Below are positions 8,124 through 16,429 of a stretch of DNA of 63,594 bases, in pieces (the first letter of the stretch is position 1; the number at the start of each line of letters is the position of its first letter). The notes beneath the pieces were generated by a model that saw nothing but the letters and a program-made list of their open reading frames with translations, ran no database searches and was not told the origin of the DNA. The stretch is taken from NCBI GenBank assembly GCA_947631505.1, contig CANRLR010000016.1, positions 1-63,594 of the forward strand. Reading direction: 5' to 3'. Source of the stretch: an uncultured Lachnospiraceae bacterium (GTDB lineage: Bacteria; Bacillota; Clostridia; Lachnospirales; Lachnospiraceae). The position numbers were made by a program, and so were the translations under genes.

Positions 8124-8152
8124 TTGTCAGAAATGGGCAAACGTGGTACAAT
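8124..8152 (+). promoter_or_regulatory. Promoter of the surface-polymer export operon
   Basis: TTGTCA (8124-8129) and TACAAT (8147-8152) are 17 bp apart, 33 bases before the ABC permease start. It is divergent from the carboxyltransferase promoter. Confidence 0.65.
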
Positions 8153-8185
8153 GACAACGATACCAAGAAAAGGACGGTTTAGAGA

Positions 8186-8998
8186 ATGATTCAATTTGTA
8201 AATAATTTCCGTAAATATTTCTATTTGCTGGGACAGCTTGTAAAAAAGAATATTAAACTTCGTTACCGGCGTTCTTATCTGGGAATGCTGTGGACATTGA
8301 TTGAGCCATTGCTGACAATGATTGTGCTGTCTGTTGTATTTGGCAGTATGCTGGGGCGAAATAGTACGGATTCTGCTTTTGACGGAGTACCCTTTCCGAT
8401 TTATGTACTGACCGGACGTCTGTTGTATTCCTTTTTTTCTTCTGCAACGAACAGTGCGATGAGAGCCATTCGCAACAATGGTGCTATGATTAAAAAGGTA
8501 TATGTGCCGAAGTATATATATCCATTTTCGGGTATTTTGTCGAATTTTGTGATTTTTTTGATTTCCCTGATTGTACTTGTTGGTGTAATGATATTTTTTG
8601 TGGCAACAGGAAGTTACAAGGCACCTCTTAATGGGTATATGTTCCTATCCATTGTGCCGCTGATCAATCTGTTTGTACTGGCAATGGGAATCGGAATGAT
8701 TTTATCTACGCTGTGCGTATTTTTCCGGGATATTGAATATCTTTGGAGTGTTATGCTGATGCTGATTATGTATTGTAGTGCTATTTTCTATTTTGTAGAC
8801 CGTATGTCGCAGAACACACAGATGTTAGTAAAGGCGAATCCATTATTCTGCGTGATCAATAATTTCAGACGGACCTTGTTCGGACAACCATTGGATATGA
8901 CGTTACTGGCATATTCTTCGATATTTGCAGTTGTTACGCTGGCAGTGGGAATGTTTGTATTTTATAAGAAACAGGATTCCTTTATTTTGAGCATTTAG
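8186..8998 (+). CDS. Polysaccharide/teichoic acid ABC exporter permease (TagG/TarG-like)
   Basis: This 270-residue ABC-2-type permease has a short amphipathic N-terminus (F-R-K-Y-F-Y-L-L-G-Q-L-V-K-K-N-I-K-L-R-Y-R-R-S) and the family signature S-Y-L-G-M-L-W-T-L-I-E-P. About six membrane segments follow. Length and order match TagG/TarG and Wzm proteins, which flip polyprenyl-linked wall polymers across the membrane. The ATPase partner starts 19 bases downstream. Neighbours for CDP-glycerol synthesis and glycerophosphate transfer favour a teichoic-acid-type polymer as cargo. TarG and Wzm cannot be told apart by sequence alone here. Confidence 0.92.
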   Translation: MIQFVNNFRKYFYLLGQLVKKNIKLRYRRSYLGMLWTLIEPLLTMIVLSVVFGSMLGRNSTDSAFDGVPFPIYVLTGRLLYSFFSSATNSAMRAIRNNGAMIKKVYVPKYIYPFSGILSNFVIFLISLIVLVGVMIFFVATGSYKAPLNGYMFLSIVPLINLFVLAMGIGMILSTLCVFFRDIEYLWSVMLMLIMYCSAIFYFVDRMSQNTQMLVKANPLFCVINNFRRTLFGQPLDMTLLAYSSIFAVVTLAVGMFVFYKKQDSFILSI

Positions 8999-9017
8999 GA
9001 TTAAGGAGGATTTGGAT

Positions 9018-9776
9018 ATGGCGAAAAGACCTTTGGCAATGAAGGTAGACCATGTGAGCATGAAGTTCAACTTGAGTTCGGAAAAAGTAGACAATATAAA
9101 AGAATATGTCATAAAAATGATTAAGAAGGAATTAATGTATCAGGAGTTCTGGGCACTTCGGGATATTAATTTTGAGGTGCGCAAGGGAGACCGGCTCGGC
9201 ATTTTGGGCTTAAATGGTGCCGGAAAGAGTACACTGCTGAAAATTGTTTCCGGTGTTTTGAAAGCGACAGAGGGAACGGTGACAACAAATGGAAAAATTG
9301 CACCGCTGCTGGAATTAGGGGCAGGTTTTGACAAGCAGTATACAGGAAGTGAAAACATTTTTCTGTATGGAGCAATGCTGGGCTACAGCAAAGAGTTTCT
9401 GCAGGAAAAATATGATGAAATCGTAGAGTTCTCAGAGCTGGGGGATTTTATTAACGTACCAGTAAAAAACTATTCTTCCGGAATGAGGTCGAGACTTGGG
9501 TTTTCCGTGGCAACGATTGTAGAACCGGAGATTTTGATATTGGACGAGGTTCTGAGTGTAGGAGATGCAAAATTCCGGAAAAAGTGTGAAAACCGGATTC
9601 AGAGCATGTTTGATAAGGGAGTGACAGTGTTATTTGTATCACATTCCACTCCACAGGTATTAAGAATGTGTAATAAGGGAATTCTATTGGAACATGGTAA
9701 ACTGATTGCTCAGGGAAGTGCAGAGGATGTGGTAAGCTTCTACGAGGCAAAAATGGAAGAGAGTGAAAAAAAATAA
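9018..9776 (+). CDS. Polysaccharide/teichoic acid ABC exporter ATPase (TagH/Wzt-like)
   Basis: This 252-residue ATPase powers the permease encoded just upstream. Walker A is G-L-N-G-A-G-K-S-T at about 64-72, the signature is Y-S-S-G-M-R-S-R-L and Walker B is I-L-I-L-D-E-V-L-S-V-G-D. The start at ATG 9018 is preferred over TTG 9012 because AGGAGG (9004-9009) is then eight bases away instead of two. It lacks the long C-terminal extension of Bacillus TagH and the carbohydrate-binding domain of long Wzt proteins, so it is the short form. The next gene, tagD, begins 44 bases after its stop. Confidence 0.93.
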   Translation: MAKRPLAMKVDHVSMKFNLSSEKVDNIKEYVIKMIKKELMYQEFWALRDINFEVRKGDRLGILGLNGAGKSTLLKIVSGVLKATEGTVTTNGKIAPLLELGAGFDKQYTGSENIFLYGAMLGYSKEFLQEKYDEIVEFSELGDFINVPVKNYSSGMRSRLGFSVATIVEPEILILDEVLSVGDAKFRKKCENRIQSMFDKGVTVLFVSHSTPQVLRMCNKGILLEHGKLIAQGSAEDVVSFYEAKMEESEKK

Positions 9777-9819
9777 GAAAACAAAAGATACAGACGACAA
9801 AACAAGGAGGATTAAAAGA

Positions 9820-10209
9820 ATGAAAAAGGTAATTACTTATGGAACTTATGATTTGCTGCATGTAGGGCACATTAATCTGCTTCGCCGTGCAAAAGAACTG
9901 GGAGATTATTTGATTGTTGTCGTGTCTTCCGATGAGTTCAATGCGGGAAAGGGAAAAAAGGCGTATCATTCCTTTGAAGACCGGAAAACAATATTGGAAG
10001 CAATTAAATATGTGGATGAAGTGCTGCCGGAATATACATGGGAGCAGAAAATCGATGATGTAAAGAATAATAATGTAGATGTTTTTGTGATGGGAGATGA
10101 CTGGGAAGGCAAATTCGACTTTTTGAAAGAGTATTGTGAGGTTGTTTATCTTCCAAGAACAGAAGGGATTTCAACAACAAAAATTAAGAATGATCTGAAT
10201 ATGAAATAA
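9820..10209 (+). CDS. tagD: Glycerol-3-phosphate cytidylyltransferase
   Basis: TagD makes CDP-glycerol from CTP and sn-glycerol 3-phosphate, the activated donor for glycerol-phosphate polymers. The protein is 129 residues, the same length as Bacillus TagD. It has the nucleotidyltransferase motif H-V-G-H at 14-17 and the CTP-binding R-T-E-G-I-S-T-T-K beginning at Arg113. The start at 9820 has AGGAGG at 9805-9810; a longer in-frame reading from 9763 would overlap the ATPase gene and adds only charged residues. The glycerophosphotransferase that could use its product begins four bases after its stop. Confidence 0.96.
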   Translation: MKKVITYGTYDLLHVGHINLLRRAKELGDYLIVVVSSDEFNAGKGKKAYHSFEDRKTILEAIKYVDEVLPEYTWEQKIDDVKNNNVDVFVMGDDWEGKFDFLKEYCEVVYLPRTEGISTTKIKNDLNMK

Positions 10210-10213
10210 AATT

Positions 10214-11326
10214 ATGATGAAGCGATTAGGATATTATATATTTGCCGTTTTTTTCTGCTTTTTCCGTTTATTTCCTTTACAGAGGAATAAAATTTTTATG
10301 ATTGCGACCCATGATGACAGTGCGGAGGGCAATATCGGGCTGGCGGCAGAAAAAATCCGGGCGTATAAGCCGGACTGTAAAATTGTATATTTGACAAAGA
10401 GGGACGGTATCCGCCGTCCACTCTCTTTTTTCTTTGGAAAAGCATATCATATGGCAACAGCGGGAACGATATGTATGGATAATGTGTTTATGCCGATGGC
10501 ATATACGCCGATATCGAAGAAGGCGAAAGTGATTCAGCTGTGGCATGGAACCGGAACGATAAAGAAATTTGGTCAGGATTCGGATGTGGGAGAGGTGGCA
10601 GAAATTTCAGAAAAAGGTGACAGACGCATTACCCATCTCATTGTCAATTCAGAAAAGACAAAGAGACAATACGCAGGAGCATTCGGACTTCCGCAGGAAA
10701 AGGTGCATATTCTTGGCCTTCCCCGGACGGATCTGATTCTTGATGAAAAACGGCTGGAAGAAAAACGTGAGGCATTTTATCAGGAATTTCCGGGCCTGCA
10801 GGGAAAAAAAATTACGTTGTATGCACCGACTTTCCGGGATAATGAGGTGGATGAGCCGAGAGTGAGGCTGGATTTTGGCTCGCTCATGAAAGTAATGAAA
10901 GAGGATGAGGTACTGCTTTTGCGCCTGCATCCTTTTGTGGCAGAGCGGATATCAGAGGACGAATTTTTGAAATACGGTGGAAAGATTCAAAATATGTCCG
11001 GCTATTCCGGTGTAACGACCCTGCTTGCGGTGGCAGATTGCCTGATTACGGATTATTCATCCATTATCTTTGAATATTGCCTGCTCCGCAGACCGATGAT
11101 TTTTTATGCATATGATCTAGCGGAATTTCAGCAGGAGGGAAGAAATTTTTATGAGGATTATGAAAGCCTTGTTCCGGGACCGGTAGTGAAGAGCCAGAAG
11201 GAATTAGAACAGATCTGGCAGAGGAAAATGGATTTAGGGCAAGAAATCCCACGTTTTATTGATGAAAATTTCGCTTTTTTGGATAAGAATGCAGGGAATC
11301 GACTTTTGGAATTGATTTTTGAATAA
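10214..11326 (+). CDS. CDP-glycerol glycerophosphotransferase family protein (TagB/TagF-like)
   Basis: This 370-residue enzyme would transfer glycerol phosphate from CDP-glycerol to a lipid-linked acceptor on the inner membrane face. Family motifs are clear: L-W-H-G-T-G-T-I-K-K-F-G at about 112-123 with the catalytic-type His, A-P-T-F-R-D-N, R-L-H-P and I-T-D-Y-S-S-I-I-F-E-Y. A hydrophobic N-terminal segment (about 5-20) may anchor it. Its length fits a single-domain primase (TagB-like) rather than a long polymerase, but the two cannot be separated by motif. It follows tagD by four bases. Two other proteins with this fold are in the locus (17954-20791, and a degenerate one at 20781-21812). 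Confidence 0.92.
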   Translation: MMKRLGYYIFAVFFCFFRLFPLQRNKIFMIATHDDSAEGNIGLAAEKIRAYKPDCKIVYLTKRDGIRRPLSFFFGKAYHMATAGTICMDNVFMPMAYTPISKKAKVIQLWHGTGTIKKFGQDSDVGEVAEISEKGDRRITHLIVNSEKTKRQYAGAFGLPQEKVHILGLPRTDLILDEKRLEEKREAFYQEFPGLQGKKITLYAPTFRDNEVDEPRVRLDFGSLMKVMKEDEVLLLRLHPFVAERISEDEFLKYGGKIQNMSGYSGVTTLLAVADCLITDYSSIIFEYCLLRRPMIFYAYDLAEFQQEGRNFYEDYESLVPGPVVKSQKELEQIWQRKMDLGQEIPRFIDENFAFLDKNAGNRLLELIFE

Positions 11327-11340
11327 AATTATTATATAAT
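11312..11340 (+). promoter_or_regulatory. Promoter for the LCP gene
   Basis: TTGATT (11312-11317) and TATAAT (11335-11340) are 17 bp apart. The -35 lies inside the end of the preceding gene. Confidence 0.6.
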
Positions 11341-11394
11341 TATCTATAAGCGTCTTATAGGGGCTAATACAGATTGAAAATACGGAGGTTTATT

Positions 11395-12936
11395 GTGAAA
11401 ACACTATTGAAAAGAAAATTAAGTTTTGTCTTTCTTATTGTTCAGTTCCTGATATCTGTTCTATTGTGCGGACTTGCGGTTTATGTAGGGTTCATCCCAC
11501 AAAAATACGTGATTGCATTAATTGTAGTGTGCACACTTTTGATGGTCTATCAGGTATTTACCCAAATGACCAATTCCAGTTACGTGATGGGAAGGGTATT
11601 GTGTGTGTTCTTCTGTGGTTTCTTTATTGGAGGGAGTTATTACATGCTTACGACTCATGCTGCCATGGATGAAATTGGTGGTGCAGAGGTGAAAACAGAT
11701 ATTATTACCTATTATGTATTAAAAGATGATCCGGCAAAGAGCCTTGCCGATGCCAAGAAATATCAATTTGGCATTTTGGCTCAGCAGGACCGTGAAAATA
11801 CAGATAAAGCACTGGCGAAGGCAAAAGAAATTGTTGGTGAGGATTTAAAGATTACGGAATATGATGATACAGCTACTATGGTCGATGCACTGTATACCAA
11901 GGAAGTGCAGTCAATTGTATTCAACAAAGCATTTCTTGCTTCTATTAAAGACCAGTTCAGCACTTTCAAAAAGGATACGAGAGAGCTGGAGCAGACTTCG
12001 ATTGAGACGGAGGTCGTTCATGAGGTGGAAGATACCGATGTGACAACAAAGCCGTTTACCGTGTATATAAGTGGAATTGATGTGTATGGTGATATTTCAC
12101 AGACCAGCCGCAGTGATGTAAATATTATTGCAACGGTCAACCCGGTGACAAAGAAGATCCTGCTGACTTCAACTCCACGTGATTACTATGTGCCTCTTTA
12201 TGGGGAAAAAGGAAAATCCGTTTCCGGTGGTATCCCGGACAAACTTACCCATGCTGGTATTTATGGTGTGGACTGCTCCATTGGAACACTGGAAAAATTG
12301 TATGATATTAAAATTGATTACTATGTACGGGTAAACTTTACCAGTCTGAAAAAGATTGTAGATTTATTAGGTGGCGTGGAAGTATATTCCGACTATGATT
12401 TTATTTCTGACTGGGGGCCGAACGGAGCAGGAACCCATTACAAATTTAAAAAGGGCTACAATAAAGTAAATGGTAAGAAGGCATTGGCATTCTGTCGTGA
12501 ACGTCATCATTTTGCAAATGGTGATTATCAGCGCGGACGTGACCATCAGCATATGATTGAGGCAATACTCAATAAGGCAATGTCTCCGGCTATTCTTCAG
12601 AATTTCCCGAAATTACTCAAGGAATCAAAGAAGATGTTCCAGACCAGTATGTCTACGAAGAAGATAACTTCGATTTGTAATATGCAGTTAAATGATATGG
12701 CAAAATGGAAAATATCTTATGCAAATGCAGAGGGAACAGGTGCGAAGAAAACGACGTATTCGATTCGCTCGACTCGTTTGTATGTATGTGAACCGAATTA
12801 TGCATCCATTGATAAAATTACAAAGAAAATAAAGAAAGTAATGAATGAAACTGAGGAAGATGTAAAAGAGGAAGAGACAAAAAAGGATTCTGGCAAAAAG
12901 ACAGATGAGAGTGCTCAGCCAACGTTAAAACCGTGA
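11395..12936 (+). CDS. LytR-CpsA-Psr (LCP) family wall-polymer ligase
   Basis: LCP enzymes move finished polymers from polyprenyl diphosphate to peptidoglycan. This 513-residue protein has about three N-terminal membrane segments, an accessory extracellular region (about 100-215) and then the LCP domain. LCP features visible are T-S-T-P-R-D-Y-Y-V, D-K-L-T-H-A-G, the strand pair V-D-L-L-G-G-V-E-V, and F-C-R-E-R-H-x-F near the end of the core. The tail is rich in Lys and Glu. The GTG at 11395 is taken as start because GGAGG (11384-11388) is six bases upstream; the in-frame TTG at 11374 has none. It has its own promoter but directly follows the teichoic-type genes, which suggests it attaches the product of this locus. 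Confidence 0.94.
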   Translation: MKTLLKRKLSFVFLIVQFLISVLLCGLAVYVGFIPQKYVIALIVVCTLLMVYQVFTQMTNSSYVMGRVLCVFFCGFFIGGSYYMLTTHAAMDEIGGAEVKTDIITYYVLKDDPAKSLADAKKYQFGILAQQDRENTDKALAKAKEIVGEDLKITEYDDTATMVDALYTKEVQSIVFNKAFLASIKDQFSTFKKDTRELEQTSIETEVVHEVEDTDVTTKPFTVYISGIDVYGDISQTSRSDVNIIATVNPVTKKILLTSTPRDYYVPLYGEKGKSVSGGIPDKLTHAGIYGVDCSIGTLEKLYDIKIDYYVRVNFTSLKKIVDLLGGVEVYSDYDFISDWGPNGAGTHYKFKKGYNKVNGKKALAFCRERHHFANGDYQRGRDHQHMIEAILNKAMSPAILQNFPKLLKESKKMFQTSMSTKKITSICNMQLNDMAKWKISYANAEGTGAKKTTYSIRSTRLYVCEPNYASIDKITKKIKKVMNETEEDVKEEETKKDSGKKTDESAQPTLKP

Positions 12937-12945
12937 TAGAAATAA

Positions 12946-12971
12946 GCGATGACCGCGTAAGCGGTCGTTGC
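12946..12971 (+). terminator. Possible weak terminator after the LCP gene
   Basis: An 11-bp imperfect stem (12946-12956 with 12961-12971, GTAA loop) is followed by a short T-rich run. Readthrough into the aminotransferase gene is likely, because no separate promoter is obvious there. Confidence 0.4.
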
Positions 12972-12997
12972 TACTTTTATGAGAAGGGGAGAAGATT

Positions 12998-14215
12998 ATG
13001 AGAAAAATACCTTTTTCACCACCAGATATAACGGAAGAAGAAATTTGTGAGGTGGCAGATACCCTGCGTTCCGGCTGGGTTACAACAGGGCCAAGGACAA
13101 AGGAATTTGAAAAGGAAATTGCATCTTATTGTCATACGAACCGTGCAGTATGCTTAAATTCTGCTACTGCCTGTATGGAAATGACCTTGCGGCTTTTTGG
13201 TATTGGTGAAGGGGATGAGGTGATTACAACCGCATACACCTATACAGCGACTGCCAGTGTAGTCTGCCATACAGGAGCAAAGCTGGTTCTTGTAGATGTA
13301 GGGGAAACTGGCTATGAAATGGATTATGAGGCGGTCATAAATGCAATTACACCTGCGACGAAGGCAATTATGCCGGTAGATCTGGCAGGTGTAATGTGTG
13401 ATTACGAAAAGCTGTTTGCAATTGTCCGGGATAAACAGGAAATATTCTGCCCATCGGATAATAAGTACCAGAAAGCCTTGGGAAGAATCCTTATTTTAGC
13501 AGATTCTGCCCACGGCTTTGGTGCTATGAGAAACGGCAGGAGAAGCGGGGAGGTAGCGGATTTTACTTCGTTCTCTTTTCATGCGGTAAAGAATTTAACG
13601 ACAGCAGAGGGCGGAGCCGTGACATGGAGAGGGCTTCCGGGTGTGGATGATGAGGAAATTTACAGAGATTTGATGCTCCTTTCCCTGCATGGACAGTCCA
13701 AAGATGCACTGGCAAAGACAAAAGCAGGAGCGTGGGAATATGATATTTTATCGCCTGCTTATAAATGCAATATGACAGATATTATGGCAGCAATGGGAAG
13801 AGTGCAGTTGAAGCGTTATGATGCCCTGCTGGCCCGTCGAAAAGAAATCATTTCCATGTATGATGAGGGAATCCGTAAAATCAATGAGCAGCTTTCGGAT
13901 TATCAGTTGGTGAGCCTGCGCCATTATGATGAGACCATTACCTCCAGTGGACATTTGTACCTTATGAGAGTATTGGGGGCTGGACAGGAGCAGCGGAATG
14001 TATGGATTCAGAAAATGTCAGAGATGGGAGTGGCAACGAATGTGCATTACAAGCCATTGCCGATGCTGACAGCCTATAAAAATCTAGGTTTTGATATGAA
14101 AAATTACCCTCATGCATATCATTTATTTGAAAACGAAATTAGCCTGCCTTTACATACGAAGCTGAGTGATGAAGATGTGGAATATGTATTGGCTTGTTTG
14201 GAAAGATGTCTATGA
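12998..14215 (+). CDS. DegT/DnrJ/EryC1/StrS sugar aminotransferase (PglE-like)
   Basis: This 405-residue PLP-dependent enzyme converts a nucleotide-linked keto sugar into an amino sugar. Family features: N-terminal F-S-P-P-D-I, the G-W-V-T-T-G-P segment, S-A-T-A-C-M-E-M-T-L, and the PLP lysine in S-F-H-A-V-K-N-L-T at Lys198, followed by A-E-G-G. It overlaps the phosphoglycosyltransferase gene by four bases (ATGA). With the PglF/CapD-like 4,6-dehydratase at 43847-45838 it could make UDP-2-acetamido-4-amino-trideoxyhexose, the substrate for that phosphoglycosyltransferase. The substrate is inferred from these partners; no PglD-type acetyltransferase is present. Confidence 0.9.
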   Translation: MRKIPFSPPDITEEEICEVADTLRSGWVTTGPRTKEFEKEIASYCHTNRAVCLNSATACMEMTLRLFGIGEGDEVITTAYTYTATASVVCHTGAKLVLVDVGETGYEMDYEAVINAITPATKAIMPVDLAGVMCDYEKLFAIVRDKQEIFCPSDNKYQKALGRILILADSAHGFGAMRNGRRSGEVADFTSFSFHAVKNLTTAEGGAVTWRGLPGVDDEEIYRDLMLLSLHGQSKDALAKTKAGAWEYDILSPAYKCNMTDIMAAMGRVQLKRYDALLARRKEIISMYDEGIRKINEQLSDYQLVSLRHYDETITSSGHLYLMRVLGAGQEQRNVWIQKMSEMGVATNVHYKPLPMLTAYKNLGFDMKNYPHAYHLFENEISLPLHTKLSDEDVEYVLACLERCL

Positions 14216-14895
14216 GAAAATGGGATGATTTACCGGATAATATGCGGACAGAAGCGGTGAGACCATACTATGAGAACTTATATCAGCACCGTGCCGGAAT
14301 TGCTATGAAACGGGTGGCAGATATTATTTTGGCACTGTTTTTGTTTTGCGTATTATTTGTTTTTATGCTGATAATCGGAATTATTGTAGGGATTACATCA
14401 CCGGGAGGAGTATTCTTTTGTCAGGAGCGGGTTACTGCTTACGGAAGAAGATTTAAGATTATCAAATTCCGTACGATGGTTTCCGATGCGGAAAAGCTGG
14501 GCAGTCAGGTCACGACAAATGGAGACAGCCGTGTTACAGCAATCGGCAGATTTTTGCGCAAGGTGCGTCTGGATGAGCTGCCGCAGTTAATCAATATTAT
14601 CAAAGGGGATATGTCGATCGTAGGAACAAGACCGGAAGTTCCCCGTTATGTTGAACAATATACACCGGAGATGATGGCGACATTGCTCTTGCCGGCAGGA
14701 GTGACATCGACGGCAAGTATTGAGTATAAGGATGAAGAAAGACTTCTGTCAGAAACAGAAGATGTAGATAGAACTTATGTCGAAAATGTTCTGCCGGAGA
14801 AAATGAAATACAATCTTCTGTATTTGAAAAATTTTTCTTTTGGCAGGGATTTTGTCATTATGATTCAAACAGTGTTTGCAGTTTGCAAAGGCTGA
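14212..14895 (+). CDS. Polyprenyl-phosphate sugar-1-phosphate transferase (monotopic PGT)
   Basis: This 227-residue bacterial sugar transferase starts a lipid-linked glycan by moving sugar-1-phosphate from a UDP-sugar to undecaprenyl phosphate. It has one hydrophobic segment (about residues 33-60), then the PGT core: F-K-I-I-K-F-R-T-M, the catalytic Asp-Glu pair in R-L-D-E-L-P-Q-L and M-S-I-V-G-T-R-P-E. The small size matches PglC-like enzymes without the extra WbaP/CpsE membrane domain. The ATG at 14212 forms an ATGA overlap with the aminotransferase; 14194 is an alternative. Coupling to an aminotransferase suggests the first sugar is an amino-trideoxy sugar, as in diNAcBac- or AATGal-initiated glycans. 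Confidence 0.93.
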   Translation: MRKWDDLPDNMRTEAVRPYYENLYQHRAGIAMKRVADIILALFLFCVLFVFMLIIGIIVGITSPGGVFFCQERVTAYGRRFKIIKFRTMVSDAEKLGSQVTTNGDSRVTAIGRFLRKVRLDELPQLINIIKGDMSIVGTRPEVPRYVEQYTPEMMATLLLPAGVTSTASIEYKDEERLLSETEDVDRTYVENVLPEKMKYNLLYLKNFSFGRDFVIMIQTVFAVCKG

Positions 14896-14935
14896 TGTGA
14901 ATAGAGTGGAAATTGTCTTTGATAAGGAGTAGAAT

Positions 14936-16429
14936 GTGATTGATCAGTTGCAGGATTTATTTATCCGATTACTAAGTCCATGGATTCCGATTGTGGGAAA
15001 ACTGAGTGATACAATAAAATACCGGATCATAACCGGTTGTTTTATTGCGGATCTGATTCTCTTTTGCATTGTGCGTTATGGTCTGCATAAAGAGAGTTAT
15101 TTTTACAATACTGCATGCGGTATTGTTTTAATGATTATGATTGCCATTTTTTCTTTGGACCGTTCGCTTGTTCGCATCCACTGGCGGCGTTCTATGTGGA
15201 TTGCGTGGTTCGGTATGTGTATCGCATTTACGGTGTCGGATATTCTTGTGCCGAAAAAAGTATGTGGCTTAGGGATTATATTAGCTCTTGTATTTACAGG
15301 AGTATTTTTTGTGTGGCAGAATCATACCCGGAAGGATTTGCTGTGGAAATGTTTTAAGGATGCGGTAAAAATTTCCTTTTGGCTCATGGCAATAATATCC
15401 TTTTTGTTCCGCCCTATGTATGAAGGGGGACGTTATGCGGGGATTTTTACGAATCCGAATACGTTTGCCCTATATTTATACATTATTTTTGCAGTGTATA
15501 TGTCAGACCTTGACTGGATTGTGGATACGGGGAAAAACTGGTACAAAAGTTTTGAGACTTATCTCAGTCTGGCACTGGTAATTTTTTATCTTGCTATGTC
15601 GCAGGCAAGAACATCCGTGATTGCGGTGTGCTGCATTGTTTTGACATGGATAGGATTTCGGATTTATTTTAGTAAAAGAACGCATGCATGGAAATCTTTT
15701 TTGAAACATTCGCTTTTTCTTGTTGTGTGCTCCGTTCTGTGCTATCCGGTCTTTTATGCCGGTGTCCGGTACATACCGAAGTGGGTAGGACATCCGATTA
15801 TGTTTGCCGGAGAAACATTGTACCTTGCAGATGGGAGTAAAATCGAAGATTTTGGTGAAACGGTGGTAGCGGAGCATGAAGGTCTGGAGGCAGCACATGT
15901 AAATCCGCCGGGCCTGTCGGCAAAGAATGATTCTCCCAAGGAAGAAAATCCATCCAATGCGGTGGAACGGTTCCTGTATGTAATCGAAAATACAAAAGGG
16001 CTCAATGCTATTACCAGCGGACGGATCGACATTTACAAGGGATATGCGATGAAACTGAATTATAAAGGGCATAAAAATGTATCATTGGTAATAAATGGCA
16101 GAAAAAAGGCTCATGCCCACAATAATTGGTTGCAGTTTGGGTATACTTATGGTATAATAGGCATGCTGTTTTATGGTATTATTACGGTTCTAGCAATTGG
16201 ATTTTCATTTAAATTTTATATTCGTGACCGTAGAAAAAATGCTACTTATGCTTTTTTGATTCCGGCTGTTATGGTCGGATTTGTGGTAGCAACGCTGGCA
16301 GAATGCTTGTTTCTGCCATTTGAGGTGTTCCCGGCATTTGCCTTTTGGTTCGCCTTTGGAGATTTATTTGTAAAGAAAGTACCGAAGAATAAATTTTTGC
16401 AAGAGTTGGAGGAGAGAGAAACGGTATGA
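14936..16429 (+). CDS. O-antigen ligase/polymerase-like membrane protein (Wzy/WaaL type)
   Basis: This 497-residue protein has about eleven hydrophobic segments and one long extracytoplasmic loop (about residues 280-385). Inside the loop end is the Wzy_C-type motif H-A-H-N-N-W-L-Q followed by G-x-x-G. Such proteins polymerise or ligate lipid-linked oligosaccharides outside the membrane. The start is GTG at 14936 with AAGGAG six bases upstream. It follows the initiating transferase by 40 bases and overlaps the next glycosyltransferase by four. A second protein of this family lies at 40875-42296, so the locus encodes two polymerase/ligase activities. Confidence 0.85.
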   Translation: MIDQLQDLFIRLLSPWIPIVGKLSDTIKYRIITGCFIADLILFCIVRYGLHKESYFYNTACGIVLMIMIAIFSLDRSLVRIHWRRSMWIAWFGMCIAFTVSDILVPKKVCGLGIILALVFTGVFFVWQNHTRKDLLWKCFKDAVKISFWLMAIISFLFRPMYEGGRYAGIFTNPNTFALYLYIIFAVYMSDLDWIVDTGKNWYKSFETYLSLALVIFYLAMSQARTSVIAVCCIVLTWIGFRIYFSKRTHAWKSFLKHSLFLVVCSVLCYPVFYAGVRYIPKWVGHPIMFAGETLYLADGSKIEDFGETVVAEHEGLEAAHVNPPGLSAKNDSPKEENPSNAVERFLYVIENTKGLNAITSGRIDIYKGYAMKLNYKGHKNVSLVINGRKKAHAHNNWLQFGYTYGIIGMLFYGIITVLAIGFSFKFYIRDRRKNATYAFLIPAVMVGFVVATLAECLFLPFEVFPAFAFWFAFGDLFVKKVPKNKFLQELEERETV

